Below are positions 48,620 to 59,401 of a stretch of DNA of 64,000 bases, one piece after another. Under the pieces are notes generated by a model, which did no database searches, was not told the DNA's origin, and saw nothing but the letters and a program-made list of their open reading frames with translations. The first letter of the stretch is position 1. Each line of letters starts with the position of its first letter. The position numbers were made by a program, and so were the translations under genes. The DNA is from Globodera rostochiensis (taxonomy: Eukaryota > Nematoda > Chromadorea > Rhabditida > Heteroderidae), in contig JAEVLN010000013.1 of the NCBI GenBank assembly GCA_018350325.1, positions 1,178,001 through 1,242,000 on the forward strand, read 5' to 3'.

Positions 48620-50794
48620 AACGCACGCAATGCTTCCACATTACTCCAGCAGCAGGCTGATCTGGTCCCACACTGATCAGGATCGTTGGTCTATGATCTA
48701 TCTGATCACACTGATCTTCTGTGGGATCATTTGACTGAACGAATTAGATCGGACAAAATTCATTAAGACGATCATTTAGCCGAGACTTAATCCCACCCGT
48801 CCAAATCAGATATGTAAAAAAAATACTGATCAACAAGCATCATATCGCGTTATATGCCTTCCAGGGATCTCATTTATGTCCACCTATAGTTCCAGAAATC
48901 CTTCCAAAAATTTGGAAACTCGATTTTGCGAGTTATTGTTTTCAAAAATTAAATTACATACCTATATGCACCCACCCCATCCGTCATCAGTAAATTTTAT
49001 GGTCGCTATGGAATTTTTTTTTGAATAAAGATGCGTAAATTTCGAATCCCCAAAATCCAAATAACCGCCGGGTTCAGGATACAATTTTTTCAAATTAGTT
49101 AAAAGCAAAATTCGCATCAATTTAAGTTCGAAATCTCGAGGTTTGCACAAAAAAATTCCTATTTTTCCCACTTTTTTGCTCAAAATTCTCCGGCCTATTT
49201 GTACATAAATAATTAATTCTGTTCTTCTGCATTTTGCTATCCTTTCACAACATTATTTTGTACATTTGTAAATGTTTTTTTTTGTTTAAATTTGAATTGA
49301 ATTGAACAACTTTTGTTTTGTATTCCGGCGTTAAGCCCATCAATAAACAAACATTTTCTTTTTTTCTGTTTAACTTTTCATTTATTCACCACAAAATTGG
49401 GGCCGCCCGAAATGTTTGTTTATTTAGGTAATTAAATTTGCCCATTTTTCTTTTTTTTCAAAATTGCAAACAAATTTTAAACAATCAAAAGCGAAGAAAG
49501 ACCCCCCGTTAGCTTTGAAAACGAATTTTGCAATGTGTCACAATTGCATTATTTTTTCAATTTTTTTTTGGATTTTCACTAAATTTTATTTATTTTTCTC
49601 ACGGCAACATTGATTATTTGCGCCTCTATTCTATTTTAACAACAAAAAAAAGAATTTAAAAATAGCGTTTCATGATTAATCGACCGAATCAGTTCAGCGC
49701 AAACAAAGCAAAAGATTTGCACAATTTTTGTCAACAAAAAATGATCGAATCCCACCCACCCCCAACACCAATTTCATAACAAGAAATTTTGTGGCGTCGA
49801 AAACGAATTCAGCAAGCAGCTGAGCAATTATTTACCATTTTGCACACCCGAGAATGAATGAATGCATCATTTATTTGTGTTGGGGGCGTTGGACGCTTTG
49901 CACAGAAACGAGTTTTTGGGCAACAAAGGGAAGGCAAAAATGGCGGGGGGGGGGGGGGTTGGCGGTTTGCTCATAAAACGCCCGAGGGTACGGGCAATCC
50001 GAAAATTTAAAATTTGCGGTGATGCGCCGTCATAAGCGTTTTCGTAGTGGTGGTGGTTGTGGTGTACTGCGCCTGCGGCATAGAGAGAGAGGAAGGGGAA
50101 AGGTAAGAGAGTGTGGAATCAGGAAGTGTAAATGGAGGGCAGAGAGTTAGAGAAATAGAGAGAGTGGTTAGACCGTTTGAAGCAGTGATGAATCAGCGAG
50201 AGAGAAAGAGAGTGATCTGCAGCTAATGGGCAGTGTGCAATGAGTGATCAACCAGAGAAAAAGAGGGTGATGTCAGGGCTAGTAAAGTAGTGATCAAGCG
50301 AAAGCTAATGTCAGGGTGATCAGAAGGGGGGAGAGAGCGGTCAGCCGTACTTGCGGTGTCTTTCGGGAGTGCAGAGAAAAAGAGATTTTTAAATCGGTGA
50401 TAGTGTTGGAACAGAGAAAGCCATGCACATTTATGTCTGCCATTCTCGCGCAACAAATGGGCGGAGCTTTGCGCGTATGTTCCGCCCCCTCGGGCGATTT
50501 TTGATTTGTTTGCCTTCTTACGCCAATTTACAATTTTATTAAATTGCTCTTCACAGAACTGCCCCGTCCACGTTGTTGCCCCTAAACATTTTTTGCAATG
50601 GAAATTATTTATTTAAAAATTTAAAATTTTTTTTGCAGAATTTTTGCTAAACAATCTAAACCAAACTTTAGTTGTATTTTATAAAACTTAAAAAAATCTA
50701 AACTTTTTAATTTGTTTGTTTTTATTCTCTCCAATTTCAGAAAATAATTTAATCTTTATTTTTTGTTTTTTTTGCTATAATATCCATTTCTAAA
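48620..50794. other. Intergenic region with purine-rich block
   Basis: No gene is supported. There is an 11-base or longer G-run near 49945. A purine-rich, GAGA-dominated block spans about 50080-50430; within it units like AGAGAGAAAGAGAGTGATC recur imperfectly. The promoter of the Kunitz gene should lie in the last few hundred bases. Confidence 0.5.
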
Positions 50795-52297
50795 ATGTTC
50801 AGCCTAATTTTGATTCTAAAAATGCTTTCTCGATCTACGCTCACATGTGTTTTGGCGTTGGCATGCATTTTGCCCGTTGCTTTGGCCGAACTCGACGAAA
50901 TTGCTTGCGGGGAAAGTAAATTAAAATGATTAATTAGAAAATTAAAATTAAAATTCGTGCCCGGAGGGGGTTAGCGTAATTAAAATTGTTTCAAAAAATT
51001 GCATAGGCCGCGACAAGGGCAACAACGAGTGCGGCGAGTCGGGCGGGCGCCGCTTTTACTACGATGCAAACACAAAACGATGCCAGCCGTTCGCGTACGG
51101 AGGTAAAGAGACGACACATTTTCGCACAAAATAAATTTTAATTTTTAAAACCCAAAAAAGGAGAAAAATTTTAAAGAATTTTGTTTTATCCAAAAATGAG
51201 TCCCCAACAGGCTGCGCCGGGAACGGCAATCGGTTCGACTCAATGGCACAATGCAGGCAAAAATGTGCCAATTTTGAGCCGGTACAAGGCAATGCCGGAG
51301 GCGGCGAAGAGGGGCACCACATGGTTTTGCCCGTTCGTAAGTTAATTTCTTTAAAAGATTAAAATAATAAAATTTAAGTCGTTGAATCTATTTATTTTTT
51401 GCAAAATTTACATTTTAGAGGCCTTTTAAAAGTGCAGATTTTTAGGCCCGTCTCACCGTAAAGATTTTTGTTTTTCCCTTCCTCTTAAAAACTTGAACAC
51501 CGACTGAGAATCTCGAAAAAATTTCGTCGAGATTTCCCGAGTTTTCGATCAAGAATCTCGATCAGTCCGATCACTACTTAAAAATGCCAACAAAAAATTT
51601 GCCAGCCAAATGTTCGGGAGGCGTCCGAGCGGCGGTGGACGCGGCGGATGCCCACGTCATTGAATGCCCTGGGGAAAAATGCCCAGAAGGGTACAAATGC
51701 GAGGGCAAAAACTGTTGTCCGGCAGCAAAAAGTTACAAAACAAAAATTTCAAAAAAAAAAATAAAAATTTTAAGAAATTGTCTGTAATATTGAATATGAC
51801 ACGGGGCGCTACGCTTTCCAAGGATCGCATACGCCGGTAAATTTTGTAAAAAAAAACAATAAATTTAAGATTTTTAATGTGTTTTTAAACGTATATTTGA
51901 GTATTTATAAGATTTAAATTATATAATATTAATTTTAAATTGCTAAATTACTAAAAATAAATATAATTAATGTTATTGAATTCTAGTAATAGCTTTTTAA
52001 ACTGAATCTAATTTAATTATTAATATTAAATTTATTTTATATTTTTGAAAATAAATTTGGCTTTTAAAATAATCTCAAAAAATTAAAAACAAATGCCTAA
52101 AAAGCGATAAAAATTAAAATTAAATATTTCCTAGCGTTATTTCTACAAAAAAGAGGTTGACAATTGTCTTCTGTTCACCTATTATGGCGCTCTCGGGAAT
52201 GGCAACAATTTTGAGTAATTTTTTTTTTTTAATTTAATATATTTAAAATTTTCCCAGGAATTACAACGATTGTATTAAATACTGTAAGAAAGCCTAA
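50795..52297 (+). CDS. Secreted two-Kunitz (BPTI) protein, second domain lacking the 14-38 disulfide (spliced)
   Basis: Two in-frame ATGs (50795, 50822) precede a signal peptide (TLTCVLALACILPVALA). Exons 50795-50915, 51007-51101 and 51211-51336 encode the first Kunitz domain: ACGESRDKGNNECG, RRFYYDANTKRCQPFAYGG, CAGNGNRFDSMAQCRQKC. All six Cys are present, with two extra residues between the first two and Gly at the P1 position. Exon 51606-51731 is a short Cys-rich linker (ECPGEKCPEGYKCEGKNCC). The last exons give a second domain: VCNIEYDTGRYAFQGSHTP, RYFYKKEVDNCLLFTYYG, ALGNGNNF, NYNDCIKYC, stop TAA at 52295-52297. In BPTI numbering Cys14 is Tyr and Cys38 is Ala, so one complete disulfide pair is lost while the 5-55 and 30-51 pairs remain. 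Kunitz domains usually inhibit serine proteases; here the second reactive loop is probably non-inhibitory. Confidence 0.9.
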
Positions 52298-52578
52298 TGA
52301 TATTGAAACGATCCAACAAATTAGAAACAAAAACTAATAATTAAAAAATAAATATTTTTTTGCTTGGCTTTTCTTTTAACATTAAAACATTTAAAAATAA
52401 AAATTATTAGATTAAAAAATATTATTATTATCAAAAACAATGCATTTGATTTTAAATAGTAAGCAAAATGATTTTGTCAATTTTTTTTGTCTGTCTCCAA
52501 TTTTTTAACCGCGAAATTTTTGTCCGCAATTCTCATCGATAACAGCAGCGTCACTTAAATGCGTTTTATTTATTTATT

Positions 52579-55500
52579 TTAAAATTGCACAAACATTTCA
52601 CCGACGCCTGATGACGACGTTGTGGTGCCAGTGCCACCATTTAGAACCAAATTGCTGTGGCTTATGCTACAGGTTGAGCCGCCGCCGTTGTTGACGGAAC
52701 TCTGAGGAAAAAAATTAAATAAAATAAATTTCATTAAAAATAAAAAAAGAGATGAACAAAAAAGTATTTAACATTAATTTGAATTTAAAAAATTAAAAAT
52801 TAAAATGCTAAAGAGAAAAAATAAATTAAGAATAATTTTGTAAACTTTCAAAAAGAAAATTAGTTATTTTTTAAAAAGATATAATAAACCCAAAAAAAAA
52901 GAAGCAAATTTTGCACAAAATAAATTTAAAATGCATTTATTTAATAAAAATAATATAATAATTAGACAATTTGAGACCTCCTCGGCCTCCAGCAACGAAA
53001 GTTCGTCAAAATCGCCCAACTCGCTACCGTACATCACTGCTATAAACTAACAAATCAATTACTGTAGGCACACAAAAATTGGGTCGGAATAAAAAAGCAA
53101 ATTAGCTAAATTAATTAATTATCCGACAAACCCTCCGTCTCAACGCCTCCGCTGAATACGCCCTGCACAATGGCCAATTGGCGCTTGGCCAACTTCGCCT
53201 CCGTCATGGCACTGCGCAACTGTTCCTGCAGAGTGGCGGAGTTCAAATTCTGAAAATTTAAAAAAAAAATTAAAAAAGAGGAATTAAATCATTAATTGAG
53301 TTTTGTTTTCAAAATTAATAAATTTTATTCAAAAATATGCCCTTTTAAGGACATTTTTTTGGAAATTTAAATTTTGGCATTTTGTCCAACCATCGCCCGA
53401 TGCTTTGCGGCCGTTTCGGCCTCACGCCGTTTCGCGTGCAACAACTCTTCTTGGGCCGAGAACAGTTCTTGGCGCAACCGCTTTTTATCCTTCAAACATT
53501 TTAATTTAAAAATTTTTAATAATTTTAATTTCAACAAAAACAAAATGCACAGCTTATTAATTTAGGTTTTATTTATTATCGTATTTTTTAAAGAAAAGGG
53601 ATTTCAAAATATTTAATTTAAAAATTAATTTTATAATAATTTATATTTGTTAAGAAAATTAAATAATATATTTATTAATTTTATAAAATTAAATCAAATA
53701 TTTCTGTTTGTAAAATTTCTCAACAAAATTTTACCTCCACCTCTCCCTCTTTGCTGGTCTTTAAGCAGTTCATCTGCTCACGGAGCATCTCCACCTCGTC
53801 CCTGAGCTGCCAAATTTGAGCCTTCAATAAAATTTATTTAAAAAAATAAATATTTATTTTTGCAATTTTTTTACCTCAGCCCTCTGTCGGTGGCCTTTTT
53901 CGGCCTCAAATTTCTGCAACATTTCACGTCCATTCATTTCTGCTGTGTCCAACAGTCGTTTTGCCACCAAATTGTGTGCCGAAAATTCGGCTTCCAACGA
54001 TAATTTGCTCAATTCACACTAAATTTTCAAAAAAAAAATTTTTTAAATTTTTTCTACCCTACACCTTGGCAACCCGAAGTTCATGCTCTAGCGTGGCGAT
54101 CTGTTCCAAGTTGATGTTCATCTGCTGGGCATCCAATTGTGCCTGTTGGACAAATTGTCTCTCACGCTTTAGGGCATCCTTAAATAAAAAATTTTTGTTT
54201 TTTTTTGCAAATTTTCACAATTTTTTTACATGCAATTGTTCGTCCAGCTCACGAGCCAACGCGGAGGCCGCATTTTTGTCGCGCAATGTTGCCATTAATT
54301 GTTGTTCTGTCGCTGATTTTGCCGTTTTGGCTTCGCCGAGCTAAAAATTCAAATTTTTCAAAATGCTTTCGGGTCAGAGATAGGCGCCGACGACCTCATA
54401 GCATAGTCAGGAAATTTGAAAATCGGAATTCCGTAGCCTCAAATTTTCGGAATTCTGTAGCCTCAAAATTTTCGGAAATCAGAAATCCAAGGCCTCAAAA
54501 AACTCGGGAACAGAGGCCTCAAGTAATTCGGAATTCTAAGGCTTCAAAATTTTCCGGAAATCGGAATTCCAACCTCCCCTGGTTCGGATACAACAATCAA
54601 CCCACCTGTTCATTCAGCTGACTCAACTCGGATTCCAATGCATATTGTGTTCGTTGTGCAACCAGCCGAGCTGTCTCAGAACCGTCTTAAATATTTTTTA
54701 TGTAAATTGCCAGCCACCATCAAATTTTAAATTAATAAATGACAAATTTAAAAGAATAATTCCTGTTTGAAGTGAAAAATTTTAAATAGACAAATTTTCA
54801 ACATTTTATTCCTTTCACCATCTGAAAATTTTGTTTAGGCAGCGGAATTAAATGTAAACCTTATTTCATAAAAGAAAAAACGTTTAAAATAAAATAAATC
54901 AAATTAATTAATTAACAATTATAATTAAACAAAATAATTTCACCAAGCTGTTCCCTAAGGGCACGATGTTGTGCCAGTCGTTGTGCCAATTGGTCCCGCT
55001 CGCCGGCCTGGGCACAGTGCTGGAACAGTGCCATCGCACGGGACAGACGCCGCCGGTAGCGATTTGCGAGTTGCGAGGCGTGAGTTGAAGGGCTGAAAAA
55101 TGTTCACATTTTTGTAAAAAAAATTTTAAAAATTGACCCCTGAATCTGTGAAAGGTCAACCAGCGAGAGAGTGGATGTTCTTCGTTTCATTAAATTGACG
55201 TTTCGTTTGACCAGCGATTCGTTCAAATTTGCCTCGGATGTACAAAAATTTTGTCGACTTGGAGCCCTTAATTTGTAAAGATTTTTTTTTTTGGTAAAAA
55301 TTGGCATTTATAAAGTCTTATGGCGTTCTATTTTCATAAAAAAAAAATTGGCTTTTAGGTTAATTTTAGGCGTTTTGTTCTTCGGCTTTTGAACTTTAAT
55401 TTTTGGTTTAGAAATTGTGATTTTCATTATTCATTCAGAGAAATTTTTTGATGATTAAACATTGAGGAATTTTTGCTTTTTTCCTATGTAATTCATTCAT

Positions 55501-56324
55501 GGTTACAAAAAAAAAAGATGAATAATGACACACCGAAAAGAAATTGTTTCTAAAATTAAAGATTATATTTTACAGATGCAAAAAATTGTAAATTAAAAGG
55601 TCCAAAAATGTCGCCGAATTGTCCAATTTTTGTCTCTTAATTGTCCTAATCTCCAATTGTCCCAAACATTTATAGCAAAATTTGTTTCCTGGTGTAAAAA
55701 GGACCTAATTTCGCCAATATTGTCGGCACTGCTCACTTCAAACTCCGTGTGCCCGGCATTTTGTACAATTTTAGTCATTTCAATCTTAGATTCAAAAAAA
55801 TTTTTACACAAAAATAAAAATATTAACATTTATTTTTACAATTTACCACTTTTAGTTGCGTCTCGTCCTCCTCAATGCTGTAAAAAACATTAGAATGAAT
55901 GCACTTATTTCTATTCTTATGTTCCAATATTTTAATTAAGTTTCATGCATTTTATACTGCCGAACCAACCAATGTTCCGCTGATAATTGCTGCTGGTTCC
56001 CGTTGTGGGACTGAAAAGATTGGTTCTCAAACATTTCGTCACCGCCGCCTCTGCGAAAAAAAAATTAGTGAAATTGGCAACCGCTGTTAAAATTAGAGCT
56101 GGGATCTTTTTTGTTAATACAAAGTCGGTTTTAGGTACCTGAATATTCTAAAACACTCAAAAAAATTTTAATCCTCAAAAAATGGGTGCTAAAGACATAA
56201 AGTAGCTAAATACTATACTGAACCGTAATTTAATTTCATTTAAGTAATGAACAATTTTCATGTTTTGAAAATTATTTGAATAAAAAAAGGAATAAAACAT
56301 TTACCGAGTATTTTTAGGCTTCAT
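52579..56324 (-). CDS. Coiled-coil protein, unassigned (spliced)
   Basis: The ATG at 56324-56322 gives MKPKNTR, joined in phase to GGGDEMFENQSFQSHNGNQQ, CIEEDETQLKV and IEMTKIVQNAGHTEFEVSSA. After an N-terminal region that includes RNVNLMKRRTSTLSLVDLSQ, nearly every later exon is a heptad-rich helix. Examples are ASQLANRYRRRLSRAMALFQ, DALKRERQFVQQAQLDAQQM, SLEAEFSAHNLVAKRLLDTA, AQIWQLRDEVEMLREQMNCL, LRQELFSAQEELLHAKRREA and LQEQLRSAMTEAKLAKRQLA. A short C-terminal segment is not coiled (MYGSELGDFDELSLLEAEEV; SSSGVGEMFVQF), with the TAA at 52581-52579. There is no signal peptide or membrane span, so it is probably cytoplasmic. The architecture is like rabaptins, golgins or centrosomal scaffolds, but no motif allows a choice. 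Confidence 0.8.
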
Positions 56325-56803
56325 TTCGATTAAAGGGAGTCGAAAAGGTGAGAGTTTATAAGTAAGTGATTACTTTTTTACGAGAGATTGTCTAATTTTT
56401 GATCAAAAAGATTGAAGCATTTCATTCCTACGTCTTCTTCAACTTTTTAAAAAAATCAATTTTTTAAATAAAAAATTGATCAAAATTTGTGCATTTTTTG
56501 TTGTTTGTTCGTTTGTTTTACGGCATTCGTCTGACCCGAAAAACTTTTCAGACGTGGCGGATGAGCGATAAGTCTCAAACAGTCGGTGATTTATATATTT
56601 GTGTTCCTGCCTCACCTTCCAAATCGGGAAAAAATGGGAATTGATCGATCTTAATCATTGTATTAAATGATGATTAACGTTAGGGGGGGGATTCAAATGT
56701 TGCAGATAAAATGAAATATTTTTAAAATTTAATGTTTTAAAAAAATGTAACAAATAACCAGCAAATTTAAAATTCAAATTTCTAAAATGACAAACCATTT
56801 GAT

Positions 56804-57234
56804 CAGGGAGGCCAAATTGCCTTATTTTTAAGGCAAATGCCATAATTTTGGGAATTTGCCTTATTGTTTGCCATATTTTCACACTTGCCATAATTTTGCC
56901 ATATTTTTGACTTTGGTAAAAATTCTCATTTTTACGGGAAAAATGAGAATTCCCGAAAAAGTGCTCTTTGATTCTTACAATTTGAAGTTTTTGGTTGAAA
57001 ATCTGTTAACAAATTGAGTAAAAAATTCAAATTTTTCTCGGCGGCGCCTATCGGCACCGCCGAACCCTTCCCCCCAGAACTGAAGCAAAATTCTCAAAAA
57101 AACAAATGCTTTTTTGAAAATTCCTTAAGAAAACTGCCATAAAAATGCCATATTTTTGACCCCTCGATGCCATAAAAATGCCATATTTTTGGAGCCGGTT
57201 GCCATATTTTACCGCAGTTGAGTTGGCCTCCCTG
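56804..57234. mobile_element. hAT-like MITE, 431 bp, with perfect 8-bp TSD
   Basis: The element starts CAGGGAGGCCAA and ends TTGGCCTCCCTG, a perfect 12-bp terminal inverted repeat. Identical CATTTGAT copies flank it at 56796-56803 and 57235-57242. The interior is built from short repeats of TTGCCATA and ATGCCATATTTTTG and has no coding capacity. The CAGGG terminus and 8-bp target duplication are hallmarks of hAT elements, so it needs a transposase from elsewhere in the genome. Confidence 0.92.
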
Positions 57235-57320
57235 CATTTGATTTGTGAATAAAGGTGTCTCCCCAGACCGGGGAAATAACTTACGTCAACCCTTCTTAAA
57301 ACCTCTCGAAAGATCTCGAA

Positions 57321-57450
57321 AAGTTGAAGCTATTGGACAAATATCAAAAAAGTTATGGCCTTACACTTGACAAAGTTTTAAAAATCCCGATTTGGGGGGT
57401 TCTCTGGCCATAACTTTTTCGATTTTTGTCCAATCGTAACGCTTTAACTT
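57321..57450. repeat. Fold-back (inverted repeat) of about 40 bp arms
   Basis: The left arm 57321-57360 (AAGTTGAAGC.TATTGGACAA..AAAAAAGTTATGGCC) is the near-complement of 57406-57450 (GGCCATAACTTTTTCGATTTTTGTCCAAT..GCTTTAACTT). A spacer of about 45 bases separates them, so the transcript would form a long hairpin. Confidence 0.7.
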
Positions 57451-59401
57451 AATGTTAGGTGTTGATGAGATGGGAGGTGATGAGATGGGTTGATCCCGTA
57501 AATAAAATTCAAACCAAAAAATTATTCAGACTATCCGAAAAAAGCCGCCCGGGTCCAAGCCGTTCATCTGAACTCTTGTTCTACCAATATAATTTTAAAA
57601 AAATCTGAATAAAAACATTCTAAACCCTTTAAAATATGCACAAAAACGTTTTAAAAACAGTTTAAATTTACAATTGTCTGGATGTATGAATTCCATTTGA
57701 TATTTAAAAATCTTCAATCATAAATATTTTTAAAGCCTGGAATCGTTGTGTCACTTATAAATTGAAAAATGTAGACAAATACTTAATGAAAAATTAGTAA
57801 AATAAGCCAATGGGCAAATTTACTACTAAAAGCCAAGAAGCACAGAGCAGTAGTGTTATTAGCAATGAAAGCTTTCACCTCGAGGGACAATGATCGAATT
57901 AGATCATCCCGTCGGAAAATAATGAATGTTGTGTTTCTTACACATTACACAAAGCAATAAATTTGCTCAAAATTATCTTCGCCACATCTTCGTTAATCAA
58001 ATTAGTAAAAAAACACATTTTTGTGACTCAACTATGTTTTAGAGTTGAACGAAATCAGGATTTAAAAACATTAATGGGATCGGGATTACAAATCGTTAAA
58101 AAATCAGACACGCATCGGGTTCAAAAACCCGGGTAGCTTGGATTTTTCAAATCACCCAGCAGGACAGACAGGCCTAGCGGACCCGGAAAAACCCGGGCCT
58201 GGCTCAGTCTGATCACTAATTTTTAAAATGTTTTAAGGGACGTAAAATCCGACATCCATAACTCCAAACCCGAATCGAACATTTTTCAAAAATTCTAAAA
58301 ATGATTTTATATCAGAATTGTGCACGAACTTTGTAAAAAAACAACAATTTTTTACGCCAAAGGACACTTTCAACATTCGCGTATGAACATTTGGGTCTTG
58401 GGGTGTAAAAATTTTACTCGCTGTCCAGGAGTTGAACAACAGGGCATAATTGGGGAGATTTAGGCCTCGGAGTTCTGGACGGGAAACAGTAAGTGATTGC
58501 AAAAAAAAATAACGGCAAAATTTGCGAATGTCAGATTCGGATTCTGCGGCCCTGGAAAAACCTTTTTGAGGACTTTTAAATTTTTTATTCAAAAAAATGG
58601 GGAAGCAATTAGCAAAATCTTCAAAAAATTGATGTGCAATATTTGATAATGCTTTTTTAAAATCATAGATGCACAATGGGGGGGGGGGTCGGCTTAAGCA
58701 TTGCGAGGTTGTCATCTGAGCGCCAGTCGTGTTTTTTTCGCGCAATATTTCAACTACTTTTTAGGCGGGGGGCGGGTGAGTCTGCGGTGCCGATAGGCGC
58801 CGCCATTTTTTTGACTAAATTTGTTAAGAAAAATTGATCCAAAAATTACATTTGCGATGTTATTCCTCTTTTTTTCCTACGCTAAGAAAATTTTCTTTTT
58901 CAATTTTGGAGCGAGGTTGTATAGTGGGAGGTTCCCAAGTGCGGCGTGGTGGGGGGGTCTGACCCCCCTTGTGCATGTATGTTTAAAATAAATTGGCCGA
59001 AATTATGGAAAACCAAAAGTAGAAGAGCATATAGTTTACACAGTTGCTTGAAAAATACGTTCAACAGACAAGCGCTCAAAAGATTTAGTCGTCAAAATAT
59101 TATTTAATTGTATAATTACATAACATATATTAACGCGACCAAAATGTGGAAAATTGTGAAATAACAAAAAATAAAAATGAACTGGCGCGAGCAAAAAAAC
59201 ATGTAAAATTATAGTGATGATGCTTGAGTGAGGGGATGTTCGGGGCCCGATTATCTTAAATTGTTGTCTCATGATTGATCACTAACCACAATCAAAACGA
59301 ATTAATTGGTCAGCAAACGATTAATAATAAGTAACATAAATAATTTAAATCATATAAAATATATATATATTTTAAATTATAGTAATAATTAATGTGTCAA
59401 T

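Larger units (their letters stand above)
56325..59401. other. Repeat-rich intergenic region between two minus-strand genes
   Basis: No gene is supported. It contains a 431-bp hAT-like MITE (56804-57234), a fold-back hairpin (57321-57450), a CCCGGG-rich stretch (about 58060-58225), a G-run near 58680 and AT-rich filler. The word GGTGCCGATAGGCGCCGCC (58788-58806) is shared in inverted form with the MITE interior (GGCGGCGCCTATCGGCACCG, 57040-57059). Confidence 0.55.
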
